A stretch of 53,537 bases of DNA, from assembly GCA_937973965.1 (NCBI GenBank), contig CALJJQ010000120.1:1-53537 (forward strand). Reading direction: 5' to 3'. Shown piece by piece: positions 8,585 to 16,708 of the stretch (position 1 is its first letter; each line of letters starts with the position of its first letter). The notes beneath the pieces are model-generated. The model did not search any database and was not told the DNA's origin. It saw only the letters and a program-made list of their open reading frames with translations. The position numbers were made by a program, and so were the translations under genes. This stretch comes from an uncultured Calothrix sp. Lineage in GTDB: Bacteria; Cyanobacteriota; Cyanobacteriia; Cyanobacteriales; Nostocaceae.

Positions 8585-10135
8585 TTAAAATCTTCCTAAC
8601 TCCCAACCATAAGTTAAGCTGAAGAACCAACCGTTAAAGTCAACATCACTTTGGGTCGAGTCTCCAAAGGTATATCCTGCTTGCAAATTCAGATTACTGA
8701 TATTGGATAAACGGTAATTGAGAGCTGTAAACAAACGATGATATTGGTCATCGCGATCGCGTTCGGTAAAATCTGCTCGATAGTATTGGTAATTCAGACC
8801 GACCTGTAAAGGAGATTGGGGATAGTAATTTAGTCCGAAAAAGATAGTATTAATGATGCGATCGCGATTTGCTGGGGGGTCACTAAAACTTGCTCTCAGT
8901 TCATAGTAACTATCGAATACCCACTGGGAAGAGAGGGGATCGCGTCTACCGATGGATACATGCCATGAATGTTCGTTTAAAAACCTGTCTCCAGCCTGGA
9001 AATTAGCTTGTTCCCCACTGCGAGCATAAAATAATTGTTGATGACTCCAACCAAATTCACCATACATCCGGCGATTAAAGCGATAAAAAATATCCGCACT
9101 TACACGGAATTGGTTGTAATTAAATTCAGACTGATTCATGTACCTAATTAAATTTCCTCCTACCGAACCGCTCAAAAAGGTACGGGAACCCAAGGGAATA
9201 GGAGTAGTTACGAATCTTAATCCACCATAAATCAATCCGTCATTAATTCTATCAATTCGAGACGAAAATAAGTTATCCGTTTGAAAATAACTGACATGTC
9301 CGAAAAAATAACCAAACGCTTCGGGAGGTCTGCGGGGGGATGGAGGTGGTTGCTGCTCTAGGGGTGGGACAAAATCTGGACTTTCCCGTACCAGCAAATC
9401 ACCTAATTCCCGATTCGGTCGAAGATTCCTTCGATTTTCCAGTATTTTCAATAGTCTAGCCTGTCGTTGTTCATAACTGGGAGGAACCGGTTCTGATAAA
9501 CGCTGCTCAATCTGTTGGGGGGAAGGGGTAGGAATTTCGCTTGGTTGAGCATCTAATTGGGGGGGTTCCCTGGGTGGTTCTGTTCCTGGAGATGGGGGTT
9601 CTGGTACGGATAATGGAGAGGGTTGTGCTTGATTACTTAATTCTAAATCTGGAGAATCAGACGCAAACTCCACCGGTGCTAAGAAATGCTGGGATAGGGT
9701 GACAGAAGCATTCAAATCCAAATCCGGATTTATATTAGAGATGATGACAGCATCAGACTCAAAATTCCTATCTAAGGACTGATTTCCCTTTACCTCCCTA
9801 GGTGAAATTATTATAGACGATGTTGTCAATAATATGTTATCCCAGTTATGACTGACAAAATTATCAGGATTTTGTAAACCAGGGAACCTATCATCCCTCA
9901 ATTTAGTCAACCCTAATGGGTATGCTAATTGCTTGATCGATAATGGGAATGAGGGAAAGTGGTCGGTAGAATCTTTAAATTGTGGTTGATCTTGATGTTT
10001 AAAAACATGGGATTTCTCAGTTGGACTTAGGGACAAAGCAGCTACCCGTACATTAGTTGCATCTAGGTAACTGATTAAACCACAAGAAGTTAAAATAATC
10101 CCAGAAAAGCTGATTTTCCAAGGTTTTGATGGCAT
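8585..10135 (-). CDS. Putative outer-membrane beta-barrel protein with Pro-rich linker
   Basis: 516 residues. An N-terminal hydrophobic segment (FSGIILTSCGLISYL) could be a signal or anchor. Residues about 170-270 are rich in Pro, Gln and Glu. From about residue 272 the chain alternates polar and aromatic or hydrophobic residues in amphipathic strands (FGYFFGHVSYFQTDNLF, YGEFGWSHQQLFYARS, YELRASFSDPP, VGLNYQYYRADF) and ends in Phe (WELGRF), the usual C-terminal signal of outer-membrane barrels. The family is not recognised; a porin or surface role is inferred. It is divergent from the FecR-domain gene at 10467, and the two share a 331-bp promoter region. Confidence 0.7.
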   Translation of the reverse strand: MPSKPWKISFSGIILTSCGLISYLDATNVRVAALSLSPTEKSHVFKHQDQPQFKDSTDHFPSFPLSIKQLAYPLGLTKLRDDRFPGLQNPDNFVSHNWDNILLTTSSIIISPREVKGNQSLDRNFESDAVIISNINPDLDLNASVTLSQHFLAPVEFASDSPDLELSNQAQPSPLSVPEPPSPGTEPPREPPQLDAQPSEIPTPSPQQIEQRLSEPVPPSYEQRQARLLKILENRRNLRPNRELGDLLVRESPDFVPPLEQQPPPSPRRPPEAFGYFFGHVSYFQTDNLFSSRIDRINDGLIYGGLRFVTTPIPLGSRTFLSGSVGGNLIRYMNQSEFNYNQFRVSADIFYRFNRRMYGEFGWSHQQLFYARSGEQANFQAGDRFLNEHSWHVSIGRRDPLSSQWVFDSYYELRASFSDPPANRDRIINTIFFGLNYYPQSPLQVGLNYQYYRADFTERDRDDQYHRLFTALNYRLSNISNLNLQAGYTFGDSTQSDVDFNGWFFSLTYGWELGRF

Positions 10136-10466
10136 TGTTGGGCTTTTTTAGGCAATGGAGACCTGAACAATCGAGCAAAAATTTCAGTATCAGCCTTTCA
10201 CTTTATCACACTACCGAGGTAATCAAGCATAATTTAGAACATGGCAGATGATGTCAAACAAGCTACCAGGGCAATAGGGAAAGATGTCCGCTTATCCTGA
10301 ATTTTTGTCTTTTATCAACGAATTGAGTTAGTGTTTATATTTTGAAGCTTTAATAAAAATTACGCAAATTTACGTACAAAAAACTGCTATAAATATATAG
10401 AAACGTTATAGAGACAGATTCTATCCGTGGCTGAATTGTAGAAAAGAGGTTTCGAGGCAGCTAGCT

Positions 10467-11819
10467 ATGCAGCGTAAAGTACTCCCGTTATTGGTAATCA
10501 GCTTGTCCGGGTTGGCTTGGTTGCCAATTTCCACAAAAGCGATCGCGTCCACACCCCTAACCCGCGCAGTAGTTCAGGATATCTACAATTTGGTGCAATT
10601 AATGCCCCAAAATCGTCCTAAACGACAAGCGCGTCCAGCAGATGCGATGATTCCCGGAGACGGTCTTTCCACAGGACGCTCCTCCTTAGCCCAACTACGA
10701 TTCAATGATGGTTCCCTAGCGCGGGTTGGCGAACAAGCCGTATTTCGATTTTTACCACAAACCCGTAACTTTCGCCTCAGTAATGGAACCGTATTATTAC
10801 TGATTCCACCGGGTAGGGGGACAACCAGAGTGCGCACGCCTAGTGCTGCTGCTGCCGTTCGTGGTTCAGCCTTGTTTTTACGCTACAATGAAAAAACCGA
10901 TACAACCATTGTGGGAGCCTTAACAGACAGTGGAATCGAAGTATTTGACAAGGATGAAGCAAACAGCCATGTCCTCAAAGCTGGACAGATGATGTTAGTC
11001 GTCAAGGGTAAGTTACAAGGACTCTATGACTTCGATTTACGACAATTTTACGAAACCAGCGATTTAGTCAGGGGATTAGAACTTAACAATACAAACCCCA
11101 CAATTGCTACCGACGCTGCACTTGATAGCGTGAGAGTAGAAACTACCGAAGCATTAAACCAACAAAAACCCGTAACAGGAGAAGGGGTAATCACAAATCC
11201 CACCTTTGCGCAATTAAGTACGGATACCTCCACAGCATCAACAACCCCCAGTCACAACAATCAAGACTCTACCATCACCATTCAACCAGATAGTTCCGAT
11301 TCCATCGACCCAGCAAACCGTAGACAAAGTAGAAGAGTCAGAGAGACCCCTGTTAATAATCCACCTGTTAATCAAACACCTATTAATCAACCACCACCAA
11401 CCCCATCCGAACCACCCGTTAACCAACCACCCATTAATCAACCACCAACCCCATCTGAACTACCCGTTAAACAACCACCCACTAGTCAACCAGAATCACC
11501 CACCTCACCACCAAGCAGTCAACCACCCGTTAACCCACCAACCCAACCAGAATCACCCACCCCACCACCAAGTAGTCAACCACCCGTTAACCCACCAATT
11601 CAACCAGAATCACCCGTTAACCCACCAATCCAACCAGAATCACCAGTTAACCCACCACCAGTTAACCAACAACCAATTGAACGACCTGTTCCCCAACCTC
11701 AACCAGAATTATCTCCGAGAGAGCAACCCGACAGCAGACCTCCAGGTAGATTGGAACCACCCAATAGCAGACCAGAGGAAAATCTGAATAATTCGGGAGC
11801 ATCTAGAACAGGCTATTAA
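10467..11819 (+). CDS. Secreted FecR-domain protein with long Pro-rich repeat tail
   Basis: 450 residues. It begins with a signal peptide (about 1-27, MQRKVLPLLVISLSGLAW). A FecR-type domain follows (about 40-150), with the usual order: GDGLSTGRSSLAQLRFNDGSLARVGEQAVFRF, then RLSNGTVLLLIPPG and TPSAAAAVRGSALFLRY. The C-terminal third (about 290-430) is a degenerate Pro/Asn/Gln/Ser repeat (units such as PPVNQPPINQPP and SQPPVNPPIQPESP), visible at DNA level as tandem CAACCACCCGTTAA-type units. In cyanobacteria such stand-alone FecR proteins are extracytoplasmic and are not coupled to a FecI sigma factor; the function is unknown. The Pro-rich tail may span the periplasm or peptidoglycan. Confidence 0.8.
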   Translation: MQRKVLPLLVISLSGLAWLPISTKAIASTPLTRAVVQDIYNLVQLMPQNRPKRQARPADAMIPGDGLSTGRSSLAQLRFNDGSLARVGEQAVFRFLPQTRNFRLSNGTVLLLIPPGRGTTRVRTPSAAAAVRGSALFLRYNEKTDTTIVGALTDSGIEVFDKDEANSHVLKAGQMMLVVKGKLQGLYDFDLRQFYETSDLVRGLELNNTNPTIATDAALDSVRVETTEALNQQKPVTGEGVITNPTFAQLSTDTSTASTTPSHNNQDSTITIQPDSSDSIDPANRRQSRRVRETPVNNPPVNQTPINQPPPTPSEPPVNQPPINQPPTPSELPVKQPPTSQPESPTSPPSSQPPVNPPTQPESPTPPPSSQPPVNPPIQPESPVNPPIQPESPVNPPPVNQQPIERPVPQPQPELSPREQPDSRPPGRLEPPNSRPEENLNNSGASRTGY

Positions 11820-11882
11820 ATGATTAGCTAGAGCTTACCTTCATAAATGGGCATAAAGTGGGTCTAAGAGGGTGTTTTAAAA

Positions 11883-11910
11883 GTACAGACGTGACATGTC
11901 GTGTCTGTAC
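11883..11910. repeat. Palindromic repeat, GACATGTC variant
   Basis: GTACAGACGTGACA meets TGTCGTGTCTGTAC; the arms are complementary except at two positions that would be G-U pairs in RNA. It lies about 65 bp after the FecR-domain gene and may act as its terminator. It belongs to the same family as the palindromes at 1731 and 13040. Confidence 0.7.
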
Positions 11911-12015
11911 AGGAATGGGGAGTAGTTTGTAAAAAAATATACTGTTTGAGCCTATTGACCGTCTTCAAAAAGTGATTGATAAAGTATTGATTGATACTTG
12001 CTCAACATCCTCTAT

Positions 12016-12038
12016 AGCCCCGTCCTTCTAGGACGGCT
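12016..12038. repeat. Hairpin CCGTCCTTCTAGGACGG, possible IS200/IS605-type remnant
   Basis: AGCC(C)CGTCCT pairs with AGGACGGCT around a TCT loop, with one bulged C. Short GC-rich hairpins of this form mark the ends of IS200/IS605-family elements, which are common in cyanobacteria. No transposase or TnpB frame is nearby, so this could be a relic or simply a terminator-like hairpin. The assignment is tentative. Confidence 0.35.
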
Positions 12039-12297
12039 TTGATACAATTTCGATACTAAAATCATCATTTTTTGGTTGGCGTATAAACATCATTTCAAAA
12101 CCCAAATTTTAATTTTCGAGAGAATTCAGAAAATTCAGGTTCTATGGTTTCTGATGTTGGTAATTGATGAGGAAATATTAACTCAAGATTTCTGTTATTC
12201 GACTACAAATCAAAACATCAAATTTGCGGAAACAAAATTTTGCCTATACTATAATGGCTAGATGTGTAAGTTTTTTTTAAGTTCTGGTGTAAATACC

Positions 12298-12753
12298 ATG
12301 AAAAATCTAGCTATCGGCGCTTTTATCTTGGCTACGTCATTAAATTTGTTTGCTTTTCCGGTCGGTGGAGCGATAAATCAAAGTACTTTAAATATTCAAG
12401 TTGATGGATTTAGAAATAAACGTGGACAAGTTTGTTTGAGTCTATTTGCTAGTAGTAAAGGTTTCCCGGATAGTAGAGCGAATGCAGTGAAAGCGAAATG
12501 TGTCAAAATTTCTGAGACACCAATGGTAATAACTTTAAATAATCTCAAGGTGGGAAATTATGCAGTGGCACTTTTTCATGATGCTAATGGTGACGGTCAA
12601 TTAAACCGTAATAGTCTCGGAATACCCACCGAAGAATTTGGTTTTTCTCAAAACCCTGCTGTGATTACGGGTGTACCAAGATTCTCTGATTCTGCTGTTT
12701 TAGTTGCTGGTTCAACCAATATTCAAATTCGACTCAGAAATCTATTGGGTTAG
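12298..12753 (+). CDS. Secreted DUF2141-domain protein
   Basis: 151 residues from ATG 12298, which begins a clear signal peptide (MKNLAIGAFILATSLNLFAF). The in-frame codons upstream to 12262 encode an unlikely extension. The mature part matches DUF2141: a beta-sandwich-like start (STLNIQVDGFRNKRGQVCLSLF) and the family's hallmark HDANGDGQLNRNSLGIPTEEFGFS, where DxNGDG resembles a calcium-binding loop. Two Cys residues could form a disulfide in the periplasm. Function in this family is unknown. The gene stands alone between repeat-rich intergenic regions. Confidence 0.85.
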   Translation: MKNLAIGAFILATSLNLFAFPVGGAINQSTLNIQVDGFRNKRGQVCLSLFASSKGFPDSRANAVKAKCVKISETPMVITLNNLKVGNYAVALFHDANGDGQLNRNSLGIPTEEFGFSQNPAVITGVPRFSDSAVLVAGSTNIQIRLRNLLG

Positions 12754-12755
12754 TC

Positions 12756-12797
12756 TATTTTGGATTTTAGATTTTAGATTTTGGATTTTAGATTTTA
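12756..12797. repeat. Heptameric short tandem repeat (ATTTTAG/ATTTTGG)
   Basis: Six consecutive 7-mers alternate between ATTTTGG and ATTTTAG immediately after the stop codon of the DUF2141 gene. Shorter stretches of the same repeat occur near 24533, 27517 (complement), 33549 and 33757. Heptameric repeats of this kind are a known feature of heterocystous cyanobacteria. Confidence 0.85.
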
Positions 12798-12802
12798 CTC
12801 TA

Positions 12803-12981
12803 AGCTCGACTTTATCCAAAATTAAGAACTTGGCTTTCCTGATGCGGCAAAAATCCTGGTTTTTTGGCAAAGACTTTTTCCATGTCACAGATTTGCACTC
12901 AAGTCCAAAAATTAAAATAACTATCTTGCAATGGTTTCAGTGTCGGGTTTTAGGTTTTTTAAAAATGGATAAAGTCGAGCT
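12803..12981. mobile_element. MITE-like element with 16-bp terminal inverted repeats
   Basis: AGCTCGACTTTATCCA at 12803-12818 is exactly inverted as TGGATAAAGTCGAGCT at 12966-12981, enclosing 147 bp of non-coding, AT-rich DNA. Size and structure fit a miniature inverted-repeat transposable element. No clear target-site duplication is visible (TA at the left, AA at the right), so mobility is an inference and the parent transposase is unknown. Confidence 0.5.
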
Positions 12982-13039
12982 AAGAAGTTGCTTAAAAAGT
13001 CATTTTTAGTACTTGAATTATTGTTTTTGAGAATGTGGA

Positions 13040-13101
13040 GAGACACGACATGTCGCGTCTGTACTGCAATAGGGGGAGACACGACATGTCGCGTCTGTAC
13101 T
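13040..13101. repeat. Tandem pair of GACATGTC palindromes, 36-bp period
   Basis: AGACACGACATGTCGCGTCT occurs at 13041-13060 and again at 13077-13096; both are flanked by GTACT on the right. Each is a near-perfect palindrome. Only two copies exist and the sequence between them is short, so this is not a CRISPR array. Confidence 0.8.
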
Positions 13102-13311
13102 CTCGAAGGAAAAATCAGCTTTATAACCCCATGTCCAGAGTCAGGACGATAGTCAAAGTAGTGATAATTAATACTTGGCAAACATCCTCTAATGACTTAT
13201 GCAACGAAAATACGTCATTGCGACCGAAGCGTAATCTGGGGAAGCGATCGCAATATCTTGGTGGTTACTATTTCGGATTTTGCTCTAATGACTCTAAATC
13301 TGATTAGATTA

Positions 13312-13445
13312 TAGAGACGTTATCAGTTCCCAAATACATATTTGTTGCATAATCATCCAATGGGATTATTAACTGTTAACAGTCAACAGTTAACACTATT
13401 ATAAAGATGCAACTTGAATTGGGAACAACTTATATAACGTCTCTA
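13312..13445. repeat. 134-bp long inverted repeat downstream of the peroxiredoxin gene
   Basis: The outer arms TAGAGACGTTAT (13312-13323) and ATAACGTCTCTA (13434-13445) are perfect complements. Complementarity continues inward with small gaps (GTTCCCA / TGGGAAC, TTGTTGCAT / ATGCAAC), and the centre holds AACTGTTAACAGTCAACAGTT. The element ends 17 bp before the peroxiredoxin stop codon and could fold into one long hairpin, acting as its terminator. It may be an expanded member of the GAGACGT palindrome family. Confidence 0.7.
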
Positions 13446-13462
13446 CGTACCCTAAAATTTAC

Positions 13463-14056
13463 TTAAACTGCTGAAAAATAAACCTTCGACTTCACGGGGT
13501 CGGGGTTCATGGTTTTGTCTCCTGGTTGCCAACCCGCAGGACAAACTTCATCGGGATGGGATTGTACGTATTGAATCGCTTGTAGTGTCCGTAATGTCTC
13601 GTCAACGCTACGACCAAAGGCAAGGTTGTTAATTGTCGCGTGCTGAATTATACCATCTTTATCAATGATAAATAATCCCCGCAGAGCGATTCCTGCTGCT
13701 GGATCGAGGACGTTGTAAGCTGCACTAACTTCTTTTTTGATATCGGAAACTAGGGGGTAGTTCAAATCACCGACACCACCGCTTTTACGGTCGGTTTGAA
13801 TCCACGCGAGGTGGGAAAATTCACTGTCAACGGATACACCGAGAATTTCTGTGTTAAGTTTTTTAAATTCTTCGTAGCGATCGCTAAATGCGGTGATTTC
13901 TGTGGGACAAACGAAGGTAAAGTCTAAGGGGTAGAAAAATAAAACCACGTATTTACCGCGATAGTCGGACAGTTTAATGGTTTTAAATTCTTGGTCTACT
14001 ACCGCAGTTGCGGTAAAGTCAGGTGCTGATTGTCCAACACGAAGACATCCTTCCAT
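13463..14056 (-). CDS. Typical 2-Cys peroxiredoxin (AhpC/TSA family)
   Basis: 197 residues, normal length. It reduces hydrogen peroxide and alkyl hydroperoxides with electrons from thioredoxin. The peroxidatic Cys50 lies in DFTFVCPTE and the resolving Cys172 in DEVCPAGW. Both features of the over-oxidation-sensitive class are present: GGVG (93-96) and a C-terminal YF (KVYFSAV). The N-terminus [16 protein letters not shown] has an extra Cys4 near the start; some relatives start closer to LRVGQ, so the start may be slightly long. The gene is monocistronic and divergent from the debranching enzyme gene, with 144 bp between them. Confidence 0.95.
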   Translation of the reverse strand: MEGCLRVGQSAPDFTATAVVDQEFKTIKLSDYRGKYVVLFFYPLDFTFVCPTEITAFSDRYEEFKKLNTEILGVSVDSEFSHLAWIQTDRKSGGVGDLNYPLVSDIKKEVSAAYNVLDPAAGIALRGLFIIDKDGIIQHATINNLAFGRSVDETLRTLQAIQYVQSHPDEVCPAGWQPGDKTMNPDPVKSKVYFSAV

Positions 14057-14107
14057 ATCTATACTCTCCTAACGATATCCATTTCTCTCAGTTTGGCTGT
14101 TAATTTC

Positions 14108-14150
14108 GATCTTTTTGTTGACCTGATTCACCAAAACTGTGATCTTTTTG
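14108..14150. promoter_or_regulatory. Direct repeat GATCTTTTTG in the divergent promoter region
   Basis: GATCTTTTTG occurs at 14108-14117 and 14141-14150, 33 bp start to start, which is about three helical turns, between the divergent peroxiredoxin and debranching enzyme genes. The same-face spacing would suit a dimeric regulator, but the units are AT-rich and this may be chance. Confidence 0.3.
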
Positions 14151-14200
14151 ATTAAGAACTGTTACAACTATATCATACTCATAACGATTTTGAGTACTGC

Positions 14201-16195
14201 ATGAATAATTTAGACATATTAGACACAAGAGAATGGTTGCTGACGAATGGGGTAGGTGGTTTTGCGAGCGGTACTGTCAGTGATGTGAGAACGCGAACCT
14301 ATCATGGATGGTTATTTGCTGCGAAAAATCCACCTTCGGGTCGGGTGTTGTTGTTGTCCCATTTGCAAGCGAGTTTAGAGTTACCGGGACGAACAATTTG
14401 TTTCGGGTCAAATTATTGGGGGACGGGGGAAATTGAAGCTAATGGACAGCAATATCTACGTGAATTTGTCACCAACCCCTCTCCTCGGTGGATTTGGGGG
14501 GAAGATGATTGGAGTTTGAGTCGCAGTTTCATATTGCCGAATATGCGCGACCATCCCCACCAGGGACAAAGGTTACTGGTGCAATACTGTTATGAGGGGG
14601 TGACAGGGGGAGTTTTGTATTTGCGGGTGTTGATTGCTGACCGTGATTTTCATCACCAACAACTGCAAGTGGAGCAGTTGCGATTCTCCCAGCTACAAAC
14701 CGACCATCAGGTGGCTTTTCAGGCAATTAATGGGGGTAAATTTGGTACACCTTGGTACTTACGCTGGAGTCAAGGAGAATACCACGCAGACGGAATATGG
14801 TACTGGAATTACGGTTTATTAGCAGAAACAGAACGGGGATTAGGCGATCGCGAACATTTATATAGTCCAGGTTATTTGTCGGTAGAATTAGAGCCGGGGG
14901 ATCGGGTGACTTTGGAGGCAAGGGTGGGTATCCCTGTGGATACAAATCAGACTTTGAGTAATGATGTATTTACGGATGCTAGAGAAACAGAGGAAAATCG
15001 CCTAGAAGGAATATTTCGCGGTTCCCATACCCCTCTCTGGTCAGATTTGCTGCGGGCTAGTGACCAATTTATCGTTTATCGTACTTCCATCGCTGGTGCA
15101 TCGGTCATCGCTGGCTATCACTGGTTTAACGATTGGGGAAGGGATACCCTAATTGCCTTGCCGGGATTAACTTTAACTACCCAAAGATATGACCTGGCGA
15201 AAGAATTATTACGAACTTTTGCTCGTTATTGTCGTTATGGGTTGATTCCCAACGGTTTTCCCGACGAGGATAACGAACCGTTTTATAACAGTATTGATGC
15301 AGCTTTGTGGTGGGTTGAAAGTTTAGGTTTATACCTACAAGCCACCCATGACTGGGATTTTTTGTTAGAACAATATCCGACATTTCTGCAAATTTATAAA
15401 GCATTCGTCGGTGGAACCCGTTATCATATCCAAGTCGATTCCACCGACGGATTAGTTAGTTGGGATAATCGCGGCTTTGCTTTAACTTGGATGGACGCGG
15501 TAGTTGATGGTCAACCCGTCACCCCCAGATGGGGTAAACCAGTGGAAATAAATGCTTTATGGTATTCAGTTTTGTGTTGGGCTAGTCGTTGGGCAGAAAT
15601 TTTAAGCGAATACGACCATCCAGAAAACTCAGCCCGTTATGGAAAACAAGCTCGTCGTTATAGTCAACAAGCCGAACAGGTACGCATTTCCCTGCAAAAA
15701 TACTGGCATCCCCAACAAAACTATTTATACGACACCATCGAGCTAGATGACCGTCGTAATACCCAAATCCGTCCCAACGCAGTTATTGCCCTATCCCTAA
15801 CCCACTGTGCCTTTCCCCATTCCCAAGCTCGGCAAATCCTGGAAGTCGCCCGTAACCACTTACTCACACCCTACGGATTGCGATCGCTCTCCCCCACAGA
15901 CCCAGAATATATCGGTGTCTACCAAGGCAATCCCGAACAACGCGATCGCGCCTACCATCAAGGAACCGTGTGGTGCTGGTTAATTGGTCCGTTTATCCGC
16001 GCTTGGCAACGGTTTTACCCCCATCAACCCCTCCCTTTTGATTGGCAACCCTTAATCGATCATTTTTACCACAGCCAATGTATTGGCTCAATTTCCGAAA
16101 TATTTGACGGCGATTTCCCCCACCACCCCAAAGGTGCGATCGCTCAAGCCTGGTCTGTCGCCGAAGTCATGCGACACCTGGAGGAGCAGGGGTAG
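14201..16195 (+). CDS. Glycogen debranching enzyme (amylo-alpha-1,6-glucosidase)
   Basis: 664 residues. The N-terminal part (about 1-230) fits the bacterial/archaeal GDE N-terminal domain (WLLTNGVGGFASGTVSDVRTRTYHGWL). From about residue 270 the (alpha/alpha)6 barrel of the GDE_C type follows, with the conserved WFNDWGRDTLIALPGL, YNSIDAALWWV, LTWMDA and RWGKPVEINALWYS blocks and a late RDRAYHQGTVWCWLIGP. It should hydrolyse alpha-1,6 branch glucosyl residues of glycogen in the cytoplasm. This is distinct from the GlgX-type isoamylase also usual in cyanobacteria. It is a single gene divergent from the peroxiredoxin. Confidence 0.92.
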   Translation: MNNLDILDTREWLLTNGVGGFASGTVSDVRTRTYHGWLFAAKNPPSGRVLLLSHLQASLELPGRTICFGSNYWGTGEIEANGQQYLREFVTNPSPRWIWGEDDWSLSRSFILPNMRDHPHQGQRLLVQYCYEGVTGGVLYLRVLIADRDFHHQQLQVEQLRFSQLQTDHQVAFQAINGGKFGTPWYLRWSQGEYHADGIWYWNYGLLAETERGLGDREHLYSPGYLSVELEPGDRVTLEARVGIPVDTNQTLSNDVFTDARETEENRLEGIFRGSHTPLWSDLLRASDQFIVYRTSIAGASVIAGYHWFNDWGRDTLIALPGLTLTTQRYDLAKELLRTFARYCRYGLIPNGFPDEDNEPFYNSIDAALWWVESLGLYLQATHDWDFLLEQYPTFLQIYKAFVGGTRYHIQVDSTDGLVSWDNRGFALTWMDAVVDGQPVTPRWGKPVEINALWYSVLCWASRWAEILSEYDHPENSARYGKQARRYSQQAEQVRISLQKYWHPQQNYLYDTIELDDRRNTQIRPNAVIALSLTHCAFPHSQARQILEVARNHLLTPYGLRSLSPTDPEYIGVYQGNPEQRDRAYHQGTVWCWLIGPFIRAWQRFYPHQPLPFDWQPLIDHFYHSQCIGSISEIFDGDFPHHPKGAIAQAWSVAEVMRHLEEQG

Positions 16196-16708
16196 TAGGA
16201 AAGCGTGAAAGAATTGGAAATAGGATATTAATATATCTCTAAGTATTTTAGTACTACAGGAATAGTATTTGATTTCTGTTGGCATAGGCTGCACTTGTGC
16301 ATCAAAACTCCATAGACTTGAAAAGTTTTTTCCTACTCCCTACTCCCTGTTCCCGACTCCCTATCCTAAAAATCCAAGCGGATTCCCATATTAATCATTT
16401 TCCCTTCTCCCCTCCTGTCTCCAACCTATTCCCTTTTAACAATGTGGCAACCAGTAAAACTGTCACACCCACATTGTTGTTAAAGTTGCTAACATTTAAG
16501 AATATAAGCAATATTTGTGACATCAATGAAGCTTAAATAAAGTTGAATTTTTTGTGTAAAAAAAACATTAAAATTAAGTATATTTAACGATGGCAGAATT
16601 ATTTAGGTAAAGGATTTAGAAGTTAAATAGATGGAATTTACAAGGAATTCCGGAAATTAGGGGGCAGCCAAAGAAAACCTAAACAAAGAGTGACTAAGTA
16701 TCCAGCTC
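16196..16708. other. Intergenic region with CCCTACTCCC repeats
   Basis: About 510 bp. It contains a run of CCTACTCCCTACTCCCTGTTCCCGACTCCC-type repeats near 16330-16365. The open frame 16297-16536 is low complexity and is not accepted as a gene. The kinase promoter should lie in the AT-rich part, about 16540-16700. Confidence 0.5.

Larger units (their letters stand above)
12754..13462. other. Repeat-dense non-coding region
   Basis: About 700 bp between the DUF2141 gene and the end of the peroxiredoxin gene. It contains, in order, a heptameric repeat, a 179-bp element bounded by 16-bp inverted repeats, a pair of GACATGTC palindromes and a 134-bp long inverted repeat. Open frames here (for example 13035-13307) have no support as genes. 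Confidence 0.7.

Noticed and set aside
11238-11441. Trp/Gly-rich minus-strand frame inside the FecR-domain gene
   Set aside because: It is simply the antisense reading of the CCACCCGTTAA-type Pro-rich repeats.
13035-13307. Open frame of 90 codons across the GACATGTC palindromes
   Set aside because: It is made of repeat sequence, has low-complexity composition and no domain. The 36-bp spacing of the two palindromes also suggested a CRISPR array, but there are only two units and no distinct spacers.
16297-16536. 79-codon frame before the Ser/Thr kinase gene
   Set aside because: It runs through TACTCCC repeats and has no protein-like composition.
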